A stretch of DNA of 64,000 bases from Nemertoderma westbladi (GCA_032718475.1 JAUCBJ010003349.1:1-64000); one strand, 5' to 3'; positions 34,600 through 46,604 are shown, numbered from the stretch's first letter. A program made the numbers and translations. Notes: generated by a model from the letters alone, not told the origin.

Positions 34600-35313
34600 C
34601 CCTATCCATACCGGGGGGGGGGGACTTTTGGAGACGCACTTTATTTGATTGCTTGGTTCAAAGCCAAACCACATTTATTGCAAGTGAAATTCCGTTACTT
34701 TTCCTAAAATTTATTATTCTTTATCTTAAAACAAAAATTAATTTTCATATTATTATTTATGACCATGAAAATGACTCGTAAACTGACCTGTCTCTGAAAC
34801 TGTCATATTATTGCTGAACTATTGTAGGGGGAAATTTAAAATTCAATCAATTTGATATCAATTTAAAATCAATTTAAACATAATTATATTATTATTATTA
34901 TTATTACCTTTAATCCAGGCCTTAGCCCATAAAAACGAGTAAAACAAGCACACAACCAATCAAGCACAGAGTATGAGTAAGTAGGTCACTGAAATCATAC
35001 CTAAGAAAGAATACGTGATATTGAGTTAATACTACAAGTACGCGAGATCTCACGTAAAATAGAATTCCAAGTTGTGTCAATTCTACGCAATAAACTCACG
35101 CATTAAACGCAATAAAATTATAGTATATAAATATTATATTTGAGCATTAGTGTGTGGCATATTTGGATAGAGGAATAAATTTTGTATCTAAAACTTTTTA
35201 CTTTAAAGTAATATCATCACACCACACAAAGTTATATGCTTCCAAACTTTACGTCCCCAAAAGTCCCCCCCCCCGGTAGTTTGAGCGTCTAAAGTACCCC
35301 GGTATGGATAGGG
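34600..35313. mobile_element. piggyBac-like non-autonomous element A (714 bp)
   Basis: TTAA flanks both ends (34596-34599 and 35314-35317). The inverted termini begin CCCTATCCATACCGGGG, then run through G tracts to GGACTTTTGG and its inverted partner near 35258-35275. The CCCT start next to TTAA is the piggyBac pattern. There is no transposase inside; a small frame near 34545 is chance. Confidence 0.85.
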
Positions 35314-35317
35314 TTAA

Positions 35318-36639
35318 CCCTATATTAAACCCGGGGGGGGGGGGGGTCAATATGACCCCCCGTGGTTTTTTTATTATAATTCTGAAACAAACGCAGTTGG
35401 GAATCCGACATTTTATGACTTTTCCTAAAAATCTATTGTCTTCCTAGTAGTGAAAACCGTTTTCAAAAATATTGGGTACTTTTCGAGTTATAGCACCATT
35501 TTTCAACCCTACTTTTGGCACTTTTTTTGAGACGTTTTTTGAAAATTACATTTCATTAAATATGAATTGTAACATCTCTATTTATTATTCACACCGGTTT
35601 TTTGGTGTTAGAAATTTGATGGAATTCATATAAATTGATTTAGAAAATTTAAACTTGTTTTTTTCGGTGGGTGCCAAATTTTGGTGCCAGCACCAAATTT
35701 TGAAATAAGTCAATTTTGTAAATTGATCGTTTGAAACTTGTTTTTTACGCAATTGGGGTTTTTTGGGTTTCTGAATTCGATGAAATATATACGAGTTGCA
35801 CCAAGCGTATCAAACTTGTATTTTTCGGTGCTGTGTGCAAATTTTGGTGCTAGCACGAAATTTTGAAAATCGATTCAATAGATAAAATTGCTTGTGACAA
35901 CTTATTTCTTGCGTTTTAGAGGTTTATGGCTGTTCTGAATTCAATGGAAAATATAATTATCGAACTAGACATCTCAAACTTGTATTTTTCGGATGTGGGT
36001 GCAAAATGTGGTGCTAGCACCAAATTTTGAAAACCATCAAATATATCAATCGATTGTGTCACCTTGTTTCTTGCGTTATACGGGTTTGTGATGGTTCTGA
36101 ATTCAATGGAATCAGTAAAAATTTCATAAGAGTTCTCAAACTTGTATTTTTCGCCGGTGGGTGAAAATTGTTGTGCCAGCACCAAATTTTGGAAAATATG
36201 CAAATTGATAAGTAGATAGTATCACCTTGTTTCTTGTGTTATACGGGTTTATGAGGGTCCTGAATCCGATGGAATCAATAAAAACAGCACTGGACATCGC
36301 AAACTTGTACTTTTTGGTGATGGGTACAAAATTTGGTGCTAGCACCAAAATTTGCCAAAAAACGCCGAAAAATCAATTAGCCGAAAATGTAACTTTCAAA
36401 TTTGGTGAAAATTGTGCACTACTTGTAATTTTGGTGCTGCAATATAACAACCCCAGTACATTTTTTCGAAAATTTTTTTTTTCGGTCGGATCCAGACAAG
36501 TGATACCTACGTACAAACAAAAAATCAGACCTTTTTCGTAAATATTTGTAGATTTTAGAGGGGGGGGGGGGGGTCAATATGACCCCCCCCCCCCCCCCCC
36601 GGTATTTGTACAACATTTTATAGCCCGGTACTAATAGTG
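35318..36639. mobile_element. piggyBac-like non-autonomous element B (1322 bp)
   Basis: It starts CCCTATATTAAACCCGGG right after the TTAA at 35314-35317, which also ends element A, and stops at the TTAA of 36640-36643 (inverted end CACTATTAGTACCGGGC). Each end has a subterminal dyad, GGTCAATATGACC, flanked by G and C runs. The interior is the 163-bp tandem array and has no coding frame that is not a repeat artefact. Confidence 0.82.
35590..36360. repeat. About five tandem copies of a 163-bp unit inside element B
   Basis: The landmark AGCACCAAATTTTG (or close variant) recurs near 35691, 35854, 36019, 36180 and 36343, spacings 163, 165, 161 and 163. Each unit also has TTGTTTCTTGCGTTATACGG-like and GAATTCAATGGAAT-like blocks. 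Confidence 0.85.
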
Positions 36640-36917
36640 TTAAGTCATATGTTATTTAATTATCTGTGAAAAATATTAAAGAAGAAGCTTCTTCACAAAG
36701 AAACATCACTTATGGTCTTGATTGAACTAATAAAATCATAAGTAGGTGATTAAATTCACCTACTTCTGCTACTTCTAATGTCAGACTACTGTCCACCAAG
36801 CCGCCGTACGTGTTTCAAGGTTCGTGCAACGACTACCGAAGTTCCGGGCCCAGTTGTGCGTGGTGGCCGGTGACCCAGTTACTGGTACCCACCCCGGGGC
36901 CGACGTTTGGGCATCGC

Positions 36918-37500
36918 ACTTCTCAGTACGGCCACCGCGCTTCTCAGTTCGGGCACCGCGCTTCTCAGTTCGGGCACAGCGCTTCTCAGTTCGGGCACCG
37001 CGCTCCTCTTTTCGGGCACCGCGCTTCTCAGTTCGGGCACCGCGCTCCTCTTTTCGGGCACCGCGCTTCTCAGTTCGGGCACCGCACTCCTCTTTTCGGG
37101 CACTGCGCTTCTCAGTTCGGGCACCGCGCTCCTCTTTTCGGGCACCGCGCTTCTCAGTTCGGGCACCGCGCTCCTCTTTTCGGGCACCGCGCTTCTCAGT
37201 TCGGGCACAGCGCTTCTCAGTTCGGGCACCGCGCTCCTCTTTTCGGGCACCGCGCTTCTCAGTTCGGGCACCGCGCTCCTCTTTTCGGGCACCGCGCTTC
37301 TCAGTTCGGGCACCGCGCTCCTCAGTTCGGGCACCGTGCTCCTCTTTTCGGGCACCGCGCTTCTCAGTTCGGGCACCGCGCTCCTCTTTTCGGGCACCGC
37401 GCTTCTCAGTTCGGGCACCGCGCTCCTCAGTGCGGGCACCACGCTCCTCAGTTCGGGCACCGCGCTCCTCAGTTCAGGCACCGCTCTCCTCTCCGTTCGG
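36918..37500. repeat. 21-bp minisatellite, about 28 copies, open in several frames
   Basis: Two 21-bp variants alternate: TTCTCAGTTCGGGCACCGCGC and TCCTCTTTTCGGGCACCGCGC. As 21 is a multiple of three and the unit lacks stops, frames of 200-283 residues stay open on both strands (for example FGHRASQ or FSVRAPR repeats). I treat it as satellite-like DNA; whether any frame is translated cannot be decided from sequence. Confidence 0.85.
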
Positions 37501-37827
37501 GCGCCGCCCTCTTCTCAGTCTGTTTAAATACCACCCATATGGCATATGACTGCATCACCCTTCAATGCGATCACTATTTACAAATCAATAACTGTTATCA
37601 TTACAATCTCTTCTATACGCCAGCATCCTTCTACCATCAATTTATCTCACCTCACCTGTAACTGCTTATCGTTTGCCGTCCCATTTATTGCTGTTTCATA
37701 TTTTATTGCTGTACCGCCCGATTAGGCTAATAGGGCCTACTTTTGTATCACCATTTGGCTACTCCGGTTACATTTTCTTACCAAATATTGCAAATATTGT
37801 TATCATTTCGACATTCAAAAAAGTTTA

Positions 37828-38418
37828 ATGGATCCAAACACCACAATCAATCTCAGTTCCGATTTTATATCCGATAGCGTCCTCCTCTTTGACCCTCCAT
37901 CTGTAGATAAACCATCTTTCCTCCTGGCTGGCCGTTCCATCTCTGAAGCCGACATCAGCACCCTCTCAGGCAAAAACTGGCTGAATGACAATATTATCGA
38001 GGCAATCTCTGAATTCTTCTGCCTCCAATACCCCGGTAAAGCAAAGGTTTTCAGCACCCAGTTTTTTAACACCCTCATGTCACCCAACGGGATCTCTAGG
38101 GTCCGCCACTGGTCCCAGGCAGACACATTTTCCTATGATGTACTTTTTTTCCCAATAAACGTGGGGGGCTATCATTGGTCTTTGGCATCCTTCTCCCCCC
38201 AATCAGGGGTCATCAATTACTATGACTCATTCGGTGGAATTGATGGACAGTGTGTAGCTGCCCTCCAACACTGGGGGGTTACAGCCACTTCATCACGTCA
38301 CAGCATCCAAACGCCCCCAACTAGGTACCATAACCATTTAGGTTATTTTCTTATTCGCTGCCGTGTCTATGCCACATATTTGTTGCTTACGTGTTCTATT
38401 CAGAAATTATATATATAA
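37828..38418 (+). pseudogene. Ulp1/adenain-like cysteine protease, C-terminally truncated
   Basis: An ATG opens a 196-residue frame. Residues about 46-66 read LSGKNWLNDNIIEAISEFF, the typical substrate-groove start of C48 (Ulp1) proteases. The catalytic His lies in GGYHWSLASF (about 113-122) and the Asp in YYDSFGG (about 132-138). The conserved Gln and the nucleophilic Cys motif should follow near 160-175, but that stretch reads PPTRYHNHLGYFL instead, so activity is not expected. An inverted-repeat element starts 40 bp after the stop. Polintons carry related proteases, and decayed Polinton polymerase lies downstream on the same strand. A SUMO protease from another transposon type is an alternative. 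Confidence 0.7.
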
Positions 38419-38458
38419 CTGAATGTTTTTATTAAAATGTATCACTTGTAATTTTCAA

Positions 38459-38657
38459 TGTAATAAATTTGACTCGATCAAGTTGTAAAAATGAATATTT
38501 ATACAGATGTTTTTACCTGTAATATGATTATGGTGTTTGTTTTTCCCACGACTTATTGTTAAATTTAACATTGCAATAAAAACAAACATCGCAATCATAT
38601 TACTGGTAAAAACAAAGAATATTCATTTCTACAACTTAAACATGTCAATTTATTACA
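38459..38657. mobile_element. Fold-back (MITE-like) inverted repeat, about 199 bp
   Basis: The arms are nearly complementary over about 90 bp, from TGTAATAAATTTGAC to GTCAATTTATTACA, with matched internal blocks AATGAATATT and ATGATTATGGTGTTTG versus their complements, around a short AT-rich loop near 38560. No target duplication is evident. Confidence 0.75.
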
Positions 38658-38711
38658 GCGATACAGTTTAAAATTTATCATTTATAATATTTTTCGTATT
38701 TATTTATTATT

Positions 38712-39459
38712 ATGGCTTTAATGCAAAAAACCGGAGCAACAAACAGCTGGAGATTTACTTACAATAAATATACTTGCACTGTAGTTCACAGCAAGTATTT
38801 TATTGTGAATTCTCAGGATGACAACGAAACAATCTGTTTTTCTCATCAAGATACCCGCTATTTGCTGGACATTCTAGAAACAACCAACAATCAACATCAA
38901 TCCAGACAACCAATTAGTAACCAAAGCACCAAAGTAGGATATATCCCACTCTTAGTTTTGCGCGAGGAAATTTGAATATCGGATATATTTGAATACCCCA
39001 CATCGGGTGATGTTTACGTTCAGAAACATGGCAAATGTAAACTTCTAAACAAAGCTTTTACTGAAGTTCTAATTCAATACAGGGGGAAATTATTGCAATT
39101 TCTCTCTCCACCGCTAGAGATTATTGGCAATCAATTCTACATTGAATTATCAAATCCAGAGTTTATTGGATTTGTAACAGCATTCAAGGAAACCAACTAT
39201 GTTGGTTTATGGAAAATCACCCTCAGATACGCTGATAGTGTTGGTTTTAGCTATTATACGGGTTTTAATTTGTCAAATCAGGAACTAACCGCTTTGTTGA
39301 ATGAGTGAGATACGCAAATCGACGAAACAAGCAAGCATCTTTTTGATGATTTTAAAAATATCATTCAACTATCAGACCGTCTCAAAATGATTAAAACCGA
39401 TAAAAAAATTATTATTACCAACACTGACAATCCTACTGAAGCGGGAGCAGGTGGAAATT
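38712..39459 (+). pseudogene. Unknown protein of the Polinton-like region, 5' part, two stops
   Basis: One frame runs through 38712-38975, 39093-39308 and on to about 39459, interrupted by TGA at 38973-38975 and at 39306-39308. Visible features are a WRFTYNKYTCTVVHSKYF start, a FYIELSNPEFIGFVTAF block and a helical LFDDFKNIIQLSDRLKMI stretch. I do not recognise the family. Its continuation lies after the LINE insertion at 42258-42423. Position between a protease and the DNA polymerase suggests a Polinton structural or accessory gene, but this is inference. Confidence 0.5.
39225..39459 (+). repeat. 235-bp direct repeat flanking the RTE LINE, left copy
   Basis: It matches 42022-42257 at most positions (about 10 mismatches by eye) and abuts the 3' end of the LINE exactly. 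It is coding sequence of the unknown Polinton-region protein. Confidence 0.9.
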
Positions 39460-42021
39460 ATACTACTACTCTACGAGCGAACTCGGACAGTGGAAATGAG
39501 ATCCTTCTAGGCTTCCCGATTCTCCATAGTTGTCGCAATTTTGCGCTCGTCCACGACTACGCTTTCCATGAGTTCTGCGTTCACGGAGGGTGGTTGATAC
39601 AGGTGGTATTGTACCATAAAGCTCGGCGTTTGTCATGTGTTGTCCCCAGCTGATGTTTAGGGCTGCCCTTAGTAGTCTTGTGTAGCAACCATCAATTCGT
39701 TGTTCAAGTGATTTAGTCAGTGTCCAGGTCTCACCCCCGTATAAAAATACACTTTCCACTGTGGCTCGAAAGAACTTAGTCTTCAGGTGCCTGGAGAGAT
39801 CTGATTTCCAGATGGTATCCATTTTTGATAGAGCTACCCAAGCCTTTGCTTTACTAACTTCTATGTCCTTTTTGCTACTCTCTATCCATGATCCAAGGTA
39901 CTGGAAGTCATCAACCTTCCTTAGTTGATTATTATCAATGGTTGTCAAGTTTCCATCAACATTAAAGGTCATGAATTCGGTCTTTGTAACATTTATATGC
40001 AATCCAACCTCCTTAGCAGCCCTCTCCACTATATTTAGTAGAAGCTGTGCATCTGCTAGCGTATTAGAGAGCAGGGCGATGTCATCCGCAAAGTTGGTGT
40101 CTGTGACTGTAGTTGCCGGATATCTACTACTTCTGCGTTCTTGAAGTGTGAATCCCAGATCTTCACCCTTTATGGCCGTCCTCATTGCGTAATCCAGCAC
40201 AATTGCAAATAGTAATGGTGCTAATGTGTCACCTTGCAGTACGCCAGCCAGGTTTGAGAAGAACTCAGTTTCACAATCTTGTGAGAATATAATTGTCACA
40301 ATATAACAATTCAATGCCAGCAACAATTACTTCTGGTATTCCATAAGCTCTTAGGATTTCAAGCATTTTACCTCTATGGATGGAGTTTAATGCCTTCTTG
40401 AAGTCCACAAAAGTCATGACAGCGGGGAGATTCTTTGACTTAATTCCTTCAATCAGTCTCCGTAGTGCAAGTATCTGAGCTATTGTTGATCTACTTGGTC
40501 GAAATCCGTTTTGGCTCTTACGCTGTAGTTTCTCTATGTGAGGCCTAATCCTATATAGAATCATTTTATTGTATATTTTGGCAGCTACCACAAGCAGAGA
40601 GATCCCACGATAGTTTGTTGGTATGCCAAGGTCTCCTTTCTTGGGGAGAGGCTTTAGTTGACCTTTAGTCCAAATTGGTAGTGGCTTTTCCCCTTTTAAC
40701 ATCCGGTTGCAAACATTCAATAATGGTCTGTTTAGCACTCCGGTTTTCCATACCTCCGCTGGGATTTCATCTAATCCACTCGCTTTATTATTGAACATGC
40801 TTTTAATGCTTCTTTGGAGTTCGGCAGGTGTGAAGTCCCCTGTTTCTATAGGTAGTGTCTTGTCATATATTTTCCTTGTAGGGCTGACCTCGATGTTTGG
40901 TGGCTGCCCAAGCAAGTTGCTGAAGTGATTTTTCCACTTCCCAACACATTCTTCAGGACTATCGGCTTTGAGGAGCCCCTTTGCACAACTTTTCCGACCA
41001 GATACCTCATTTACAGTTTGCCAGGTAAGTCTTGATTGTTGCTGTATGTGAGCAGTTGTAATTGCTTCAATTTTATCCTGTATGTACTTTTCCTGGCTGA
41101 TGTTGTAGGCCAATTTAAGATCGTCCTTAGCTTTCTCAACCTTGTTAATGTTTTCAGTTGTTGGTTGTTCGGTTTTAACTTTGTAGGCTATCTTAAGATC
41201 TTCTCTCTTACAAGTAACCTCAGAGTTTTGCCATGGCACATACTGTTTTCGTTTGGGTTTCTGGGGAATATGCTTCTTAGCTGATTCCTTGTGGGCTGTT
41301 ATTATATTCTGGTATATTGAATTGGTGGATTGGTCTTCATCCATTGACTGAAGTGCTTCAAAGCGGTTTTGAACTTCTACTGTATAAGCATCCTTTACAG
41401 CATTGTCAGTTCTGAGTTTCTCCCAGTCATATTTGATTTGCTTGCTTGTCCTGGGTTTGCTGGCTCTCAAACTGAGTCTGATCTCTGCAGTCACAATTCT
41501 GTGGTCCGAACCAATTAGCTTGAACGAGCTGTATGCCTCGCAGTTGATCATGCTGTTTCTCTACTTTTTGTTTATAAGGATGTAATCCAGTTGTGCTTTG
41601 GTTCCATTAGGGTATTGAAAGGTCCATAGCTTCCCCTTACTCTTTTCGAATGTGTTGTTTGTTGGTATCAATTCACATTCTTTATTTGGTCTAAAAGTAA
41701 GTACCCATTTCTGTTAGAACTGGTGTTATAGGTGTAACCCTTGATGTCTTCTGGGCTAATTTGTGCATTCAGGTCACCAGCAATGACTTTAACATTGTGT
41801 TTCGGAATGTCCTTTATAAGTCCAGTCAGTTCTTCATAAAACTTGACTGCTTGTTCTGGCCCTGAGGCATTGGTTGGACTGAAGCAACATATAACTGCTG
41901 CCTTGGGATTCCCATCAAATGTTGCGATCATAACCCTGGAATTTATAGATTCGATGTTGTTTAGGGTCTTAAGTGCAAATGGGCTTAGCAGAATTCCTAC
42001 TCCACCAATTGATATATAGCT
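39460..42021 (-). pseudogene. RTE-like LINE, 5' truncated, with endonuclease and reverse transcriptase
   Basis: Reading down the minus strand: part of an apurinic-type endonuclease (GGVGILLS near 42005, VIAGDLNAQIS within 41931-41668), then reverse transcriptase in 41551-40271 (DEIPAEVWK, YRGISLL, NGFRPSRST, FVDFKKALNSIHRGKML) and 40326-39466 (GVLQGDTLAPLLF, NFADDIALLS, INVTKTEFM, and an LYGGETWTLT C-terminal region). Frames break near 41600-41660 and 40300. The first third of the endonuclease is missing. The 3' tail reads as a short TAG-rich string next to 39460. A shorter relative lies at 33069-33371. Confidence 0.88.
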
Positions 42022-42257
42022 AGATACGCTGATAGTGTTGGTTTTAGCTATTATACGGGTTTCAATTTGTCAAATCAGGAACTAACCCCTTTGTTGAATG
42101 AGTGGGATACGCAAATCGATGAGACAATCAAGCATCTTTTTGATGATGTTAAAAATATCATTCAACTATCAGACCGTCTCAGAATGATTAAAACCGATAA
42201 AAAAAATTATTATTACCAACACTGATAATCCTACTGAAGCGGGAGCAGGCGGAAATT
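42022..42257 (+). repeat. 235-bp direct repeat flanking the RTE LINE, right copy
   Basis: This is the partner of 39225-39459. It abuts the truncated 5' end of the LINE. Confidence 0.9.
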
Positions 42258-42600
42258 CTATTGAGTTGCATTACTTGAATGATAAAGCCCATAATAGTTT
42301 TTTCAAAGTAGCAATGGATGGTGTTTCTCTTACTGAGGCTAATGTAGATCGTTTTATCATTTTGGATATACCCAAAGCATTCGTTGAGATTCCATCACCA
42401 AAACCAGATGTTGAAGAGAGTTGAGCTCAACCGCAACATGTCTTTCCTGAAATATTACCACGGAAGCCGAGATCGTCAAATTAACCAATGCAACAGCTGC
42501 AACGAAACAGAAAGTTGTTGTTACCTCATTTCCAGTAGATGAGGCTAATAATTTTACTTCAAAACCCGAGGTCATGCCTGGAAACCCTTATTGGTGATTG
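42258..42600 (+). pseudogene. Unknown protein of the Polinton-like region, 3' part
   Basis: The frame continues from the right direct repeat with SIELHYLNDKAHNSFFKVAMDG and VDRFIILDIPKAFVEIP to a stop near 42423. Further frames to about 42597 are broken. It is the end of the gene that begins at 38712. Confidence 0.45.
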
Positions 42601-42739
42601 GTGATTGTTTTAAAATTATTTCGCTCGGTAGCATATAAATGTTTAGATATAGCCAATAACATTTCATTTTATATTAATCTTTGGTGATATTTTATTATTA
42701 TTATTATTATTATTATATAATCTAAACAAACTTCAATAT

Positions 42740-45700
42740 GGATAGTAATATGTTGTTCATTCTGTCATATGAATGTAACTAGACATAATTATTTATGACA
42801 CCTAAAGTCGCATTTTGAAGTTTATTCTTGTTTTAAGTGTCATGTCACGACTTCAAGCGGTGAAATTTGTAAACGACATGAATCAACTACGGGTTGTAAA
42901 GAAATGGTGTTTCGCACCTATCAATTGACTTGTTCTACGTGTAATAAAGATTACTCATATGAGAATTATTTACGACACGACTGTCACTTGAAATGTTATT
43001 ACACAAGAAAGCGTAAATCAACGCAACATAAAAATATAATATCTAGAAAAAACGTAAGACTGGCTCTTGGTACATGTGCAACAATTTTTACTCGGGAACA
43101 AGCCACTCACGATAATCGTCTTGAAATTTATGTCCATGACCTTCCAACTTCTAGAGATTATCCCGATGTAGAAACAGCATTAGCGCAAATTCGAGGTAAT
43201 ATTCTTCAGTTAATATTAGACAGATTGAAAGAAATGAATGTTCTTAGACTGTGGTTAGGTCTAAATGTATTAATGAACAGAACACATTTTTCAGAAGGTG
43301 AGCAATTAGAAACCCTTTATTTTAATTCTTCCAGTGGTGCTATTAATACTATAGATTCATCAGAAAGTTTTGATATTTGGTCTGAGTATGTTTTAGAAAA
43401 TATATTACAAAAAATAGCCATGTTTAACAAACGTGGTTCAGGCTGATGCAATAAATCTTTATTAAGAGTTGAAATTAAATTAGCTGATTCTAAGTGTAGG
43501 TCGTTACTATATAAGGGACATGGATATATGGAATTACCTACGGCTATATCGAGTAAACCATGTACAATAAATGTACAAAATAACCGCAAAATTTAGTTTA
43601 GTCATTTCATTTTTGACAACGGGAAAAATGATTATCCAACAGAGTGGCAGTTAGCGATTCAACTTTTTGAAAAACAAAATTCGAAATATATAATTAATTT
43701 ATTATGCTGGAATAACAACAAACAGACCCCTGTATCTATATTAAGACAACCTCCATTTAGTAAAATTACACCAGATAAAGAGTTATTAAATATATTACTT
43801 GTAGTAAAAAATAACAATGCATCTAAACAAATTCATTATGTTTGTATAACTAACTTGAATCGATTGCTGAATACGAGAGCTCTACATATCCGCAATAGAT
43901 AATATTGCGAAAGGTGTTTAACCCATTTCTACCGCAAGGATGTTCTCCAACGACACCGTCTTGCATGTTATCAAGGAAGAAGTCAACGTGAGAAATTACC
44001 TAATAAAAAAAGAACACATATTAGTTTTACAAATTTAGATAGAACCTTATCCCCACTGTTTGTCACCTACTCCGATATAGAATGTATCTTACAACCCTCA
44101 GTTAATAATAATAATAATCAATTTACACATAAGCATATACCGTGTGCTGTGAGTTATTTAATTGTTCCAATTAGTGAATTAATTGATCCTCCAAAATGTC
44201 ATTTGAAAACATTCGTAAAGTCAAATAATAATAATAATTGTATTCAAGATTTCTTAGATTCATTATATACTAATTTAACTGAATTATGTCGCTGGTCAGA
44301 ATTATATACCCATAAAAGTATGTTATTTAATAATATTCATTTTTTAAATTTTGAACAGGCAAAAATTTGTGTATATTGTAATGTTACTTTAAATAATAAT
44401 ATAGGGAAAAACAGACATCACTCACATATTACAGGTAAATATATCGTAGCAGCCTGTAATAGTTGTAACCGAAGTTTATCATTGAAACGATACCTGTATG
44501 TACTTTGAGGGCACAATGCCAATAACTACGATATACATTGTATATTACAAACCGGATTTAGAGATAAGAAATACACGGATTGGGATATAAAGGTTATACC
44601 GAGAAATACAGAACGATATATTTCACTGAGTGCATTTATCCCAATTAAAAACACTTCTAAAAAAATTGAGTTACATGTCTTAGACACATATCAATTTTTA
44701 AGCTTTTCCCTAAGTAATTTAGTTGAATGTTCAACAAAGGATGTAGCGAGTCATGATATAAGCTCAATTTTACCTATTACTCTACAAGAAATGAAATATT
44801 TTTATCCAAACTTGAATAACTCAACAATTAATCAGAAAGGAGTATTTCCATACGAGTACTTGACAGATATAAATAAATTTAATGATACCGGTTTACCATC
44901 TATAAATAATTTTTTTAGTAACTTAAGTCAAAAAACATGTACAATTGAAGATTATAGGTTTGCTGGATTATCATGGGTAGAATTCGACTGTGTGAATCTC
45001 AAAGATTATCTTTTAGCCTATTTAAAACTCGATGTTTGTTTGCTTGCTGATATATTTGAGAATTTTAGGAATGTTTGTAAACAAAATTACGATTTAGAAG
45101 TGGTTTTTTACTGCAGTATCGCATCATTTACATATGATTGCGCGCTAAAATATAATAAATGTAAAATATAATTAATAAAGGATTACCAGACATACAGAGA
45201 TTTTGAAAAATCAATTAGGGGTGGTGTTTCATTTTGTCGTAAGCATTATATAGAATCAAATATACCCGAAACAAGTACATATGATTCTACTAAGGAAGAA
45301 TGTCATATTTTTAATATTGATTTCAACTCATTATATTCTGGGAATTTAAGTAAAAACTACCCACCTCACAATTCAAAGAAGTAAGTATTAAACATTTAGA
45401 GAATGCAATTCCAGAAGAACTAATCGAGTACATGGTAGATTTAGACAATGACGGATCTACAGGATATTTTTTAATATGTGATTTAAAATACCCCAAAGCT
45501 ATTCACGATCACATTACAATTACTGTTAGCCCCCGAGCATTTAAGTATAAATGAATAAATGCTTTCACCGTATATGAGGGAACAATTTAATAACTTATCG
45601 GAATAAAGAGGCACCTCCGGTAAATATAAGATGTCTACAGCAAAACTCTTGCTGACGCAATTTGATAAAGAATTTTATCATTTACATTTGAAACTGTTAA

Positions 45701-46604
45701 AATTTTATATAAAACAAGGATTAATTGTTACTAAACTACATAAATTATATTCTTTTCAACAAGAATTTGTATTTAAAAATTACATAGATTTTAATATTAA
45801 TCAAAGGCGACTAGCAAAAAGTTACATTGAAATGGCCGTCGCGAAGCTGCTTAATAACTCTTTATTTGGTAAGTCAATAGAAAAGATATGGGACGGGATC
45901 GATGTAACTTTCGTATTGCAAATGGCAATGAGAAATGTGACCAATTGGTGAAACGTATTAATCATGAACAATTTATAATATACAATAATACATTATCGGG
46001 CCATTTATTGGTACCTCTTTGGCAACTCTTGATAAGCCTATTTTTATTGGCAGCGCAGTGTTGGATTTAGCCAAACTCGATTTATATGAGCTATACTAAG
46101 ATAAATTACTTCTAATACAAAAAGAATTAAACTGCCGAATAGAAATTGTAGCATCAGATACAGACTCTTTAATAGGTTGTTATTATAATACATCACAGAG
46201 TACCTCCAATTACCCACCGGATCACCCACTTTGTAGTAACATAAATAAATCGAAACTTTATTACTGTAAAGATGAACTAGCCTCATGTGAAATTAAACAA
46301 GCAGTATTTTTAAGACCAAAATTATATTCAATTTTGGAATGAAATAGCAGAAATATTCGCAGAGCAAAAGGTATTACAAGAGCTGTTGTGGAAAAGAATA
46401 TTACTCATGAAGAATATTTAAAAGCATATAACACAAATGAAGAAATAAAAAAAAATACACAGAATAACTTAATAACAGAAAAATACACTTCCTTGGGGGC
46501 ACTATAAAACAAAGCTTAAAAAACCTATAAAAAAATCAAATATACCAATTTATAAAGAACCAGAAGATGAATTATCAAATAATAAAAAAAAATATAAGTT
46601 GTAA
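42740..46604 (+). pseudogene. Polinton/Maverick family B DNA polymerase, many stops
   Basis: Shifted frames carry, in order: C2H2-like fingers near 42760-42990; an N-terminal region at 42904-43446; ExoI box YSDIEC near 44070; an HNH-like C..C...H block (VYCNVTLNNN...HHSHITGKY) near 44370-44460; ExoIII box YLKLDVCLLADI near 45020; polymerase motif A (IDFNSLYSGNL) near 45315-45345; motif B (LNNSLFGKS) near 45850-45880; and motif C (SDTDSL) near 46154-46171. The set identifies the protein-primed polymerase of Polintons. More than five stops and several shifts make it inactive. Integrase, packaging ATPase and capsid genes were not found in the window. Confidence 0.88.

Noticed and set aside
35916-36348. 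Minus-strand frames of 70-95 residues
   Set aside because: They repeat with the 163-bp unit of element B and are artefacts of it.
36810-37661. 283-residue FGHRASQ repeat protein
   Set aside because: A 21-bp stop-free repeat leaves several frames open on both strands; there is no evidence for translation of any one.
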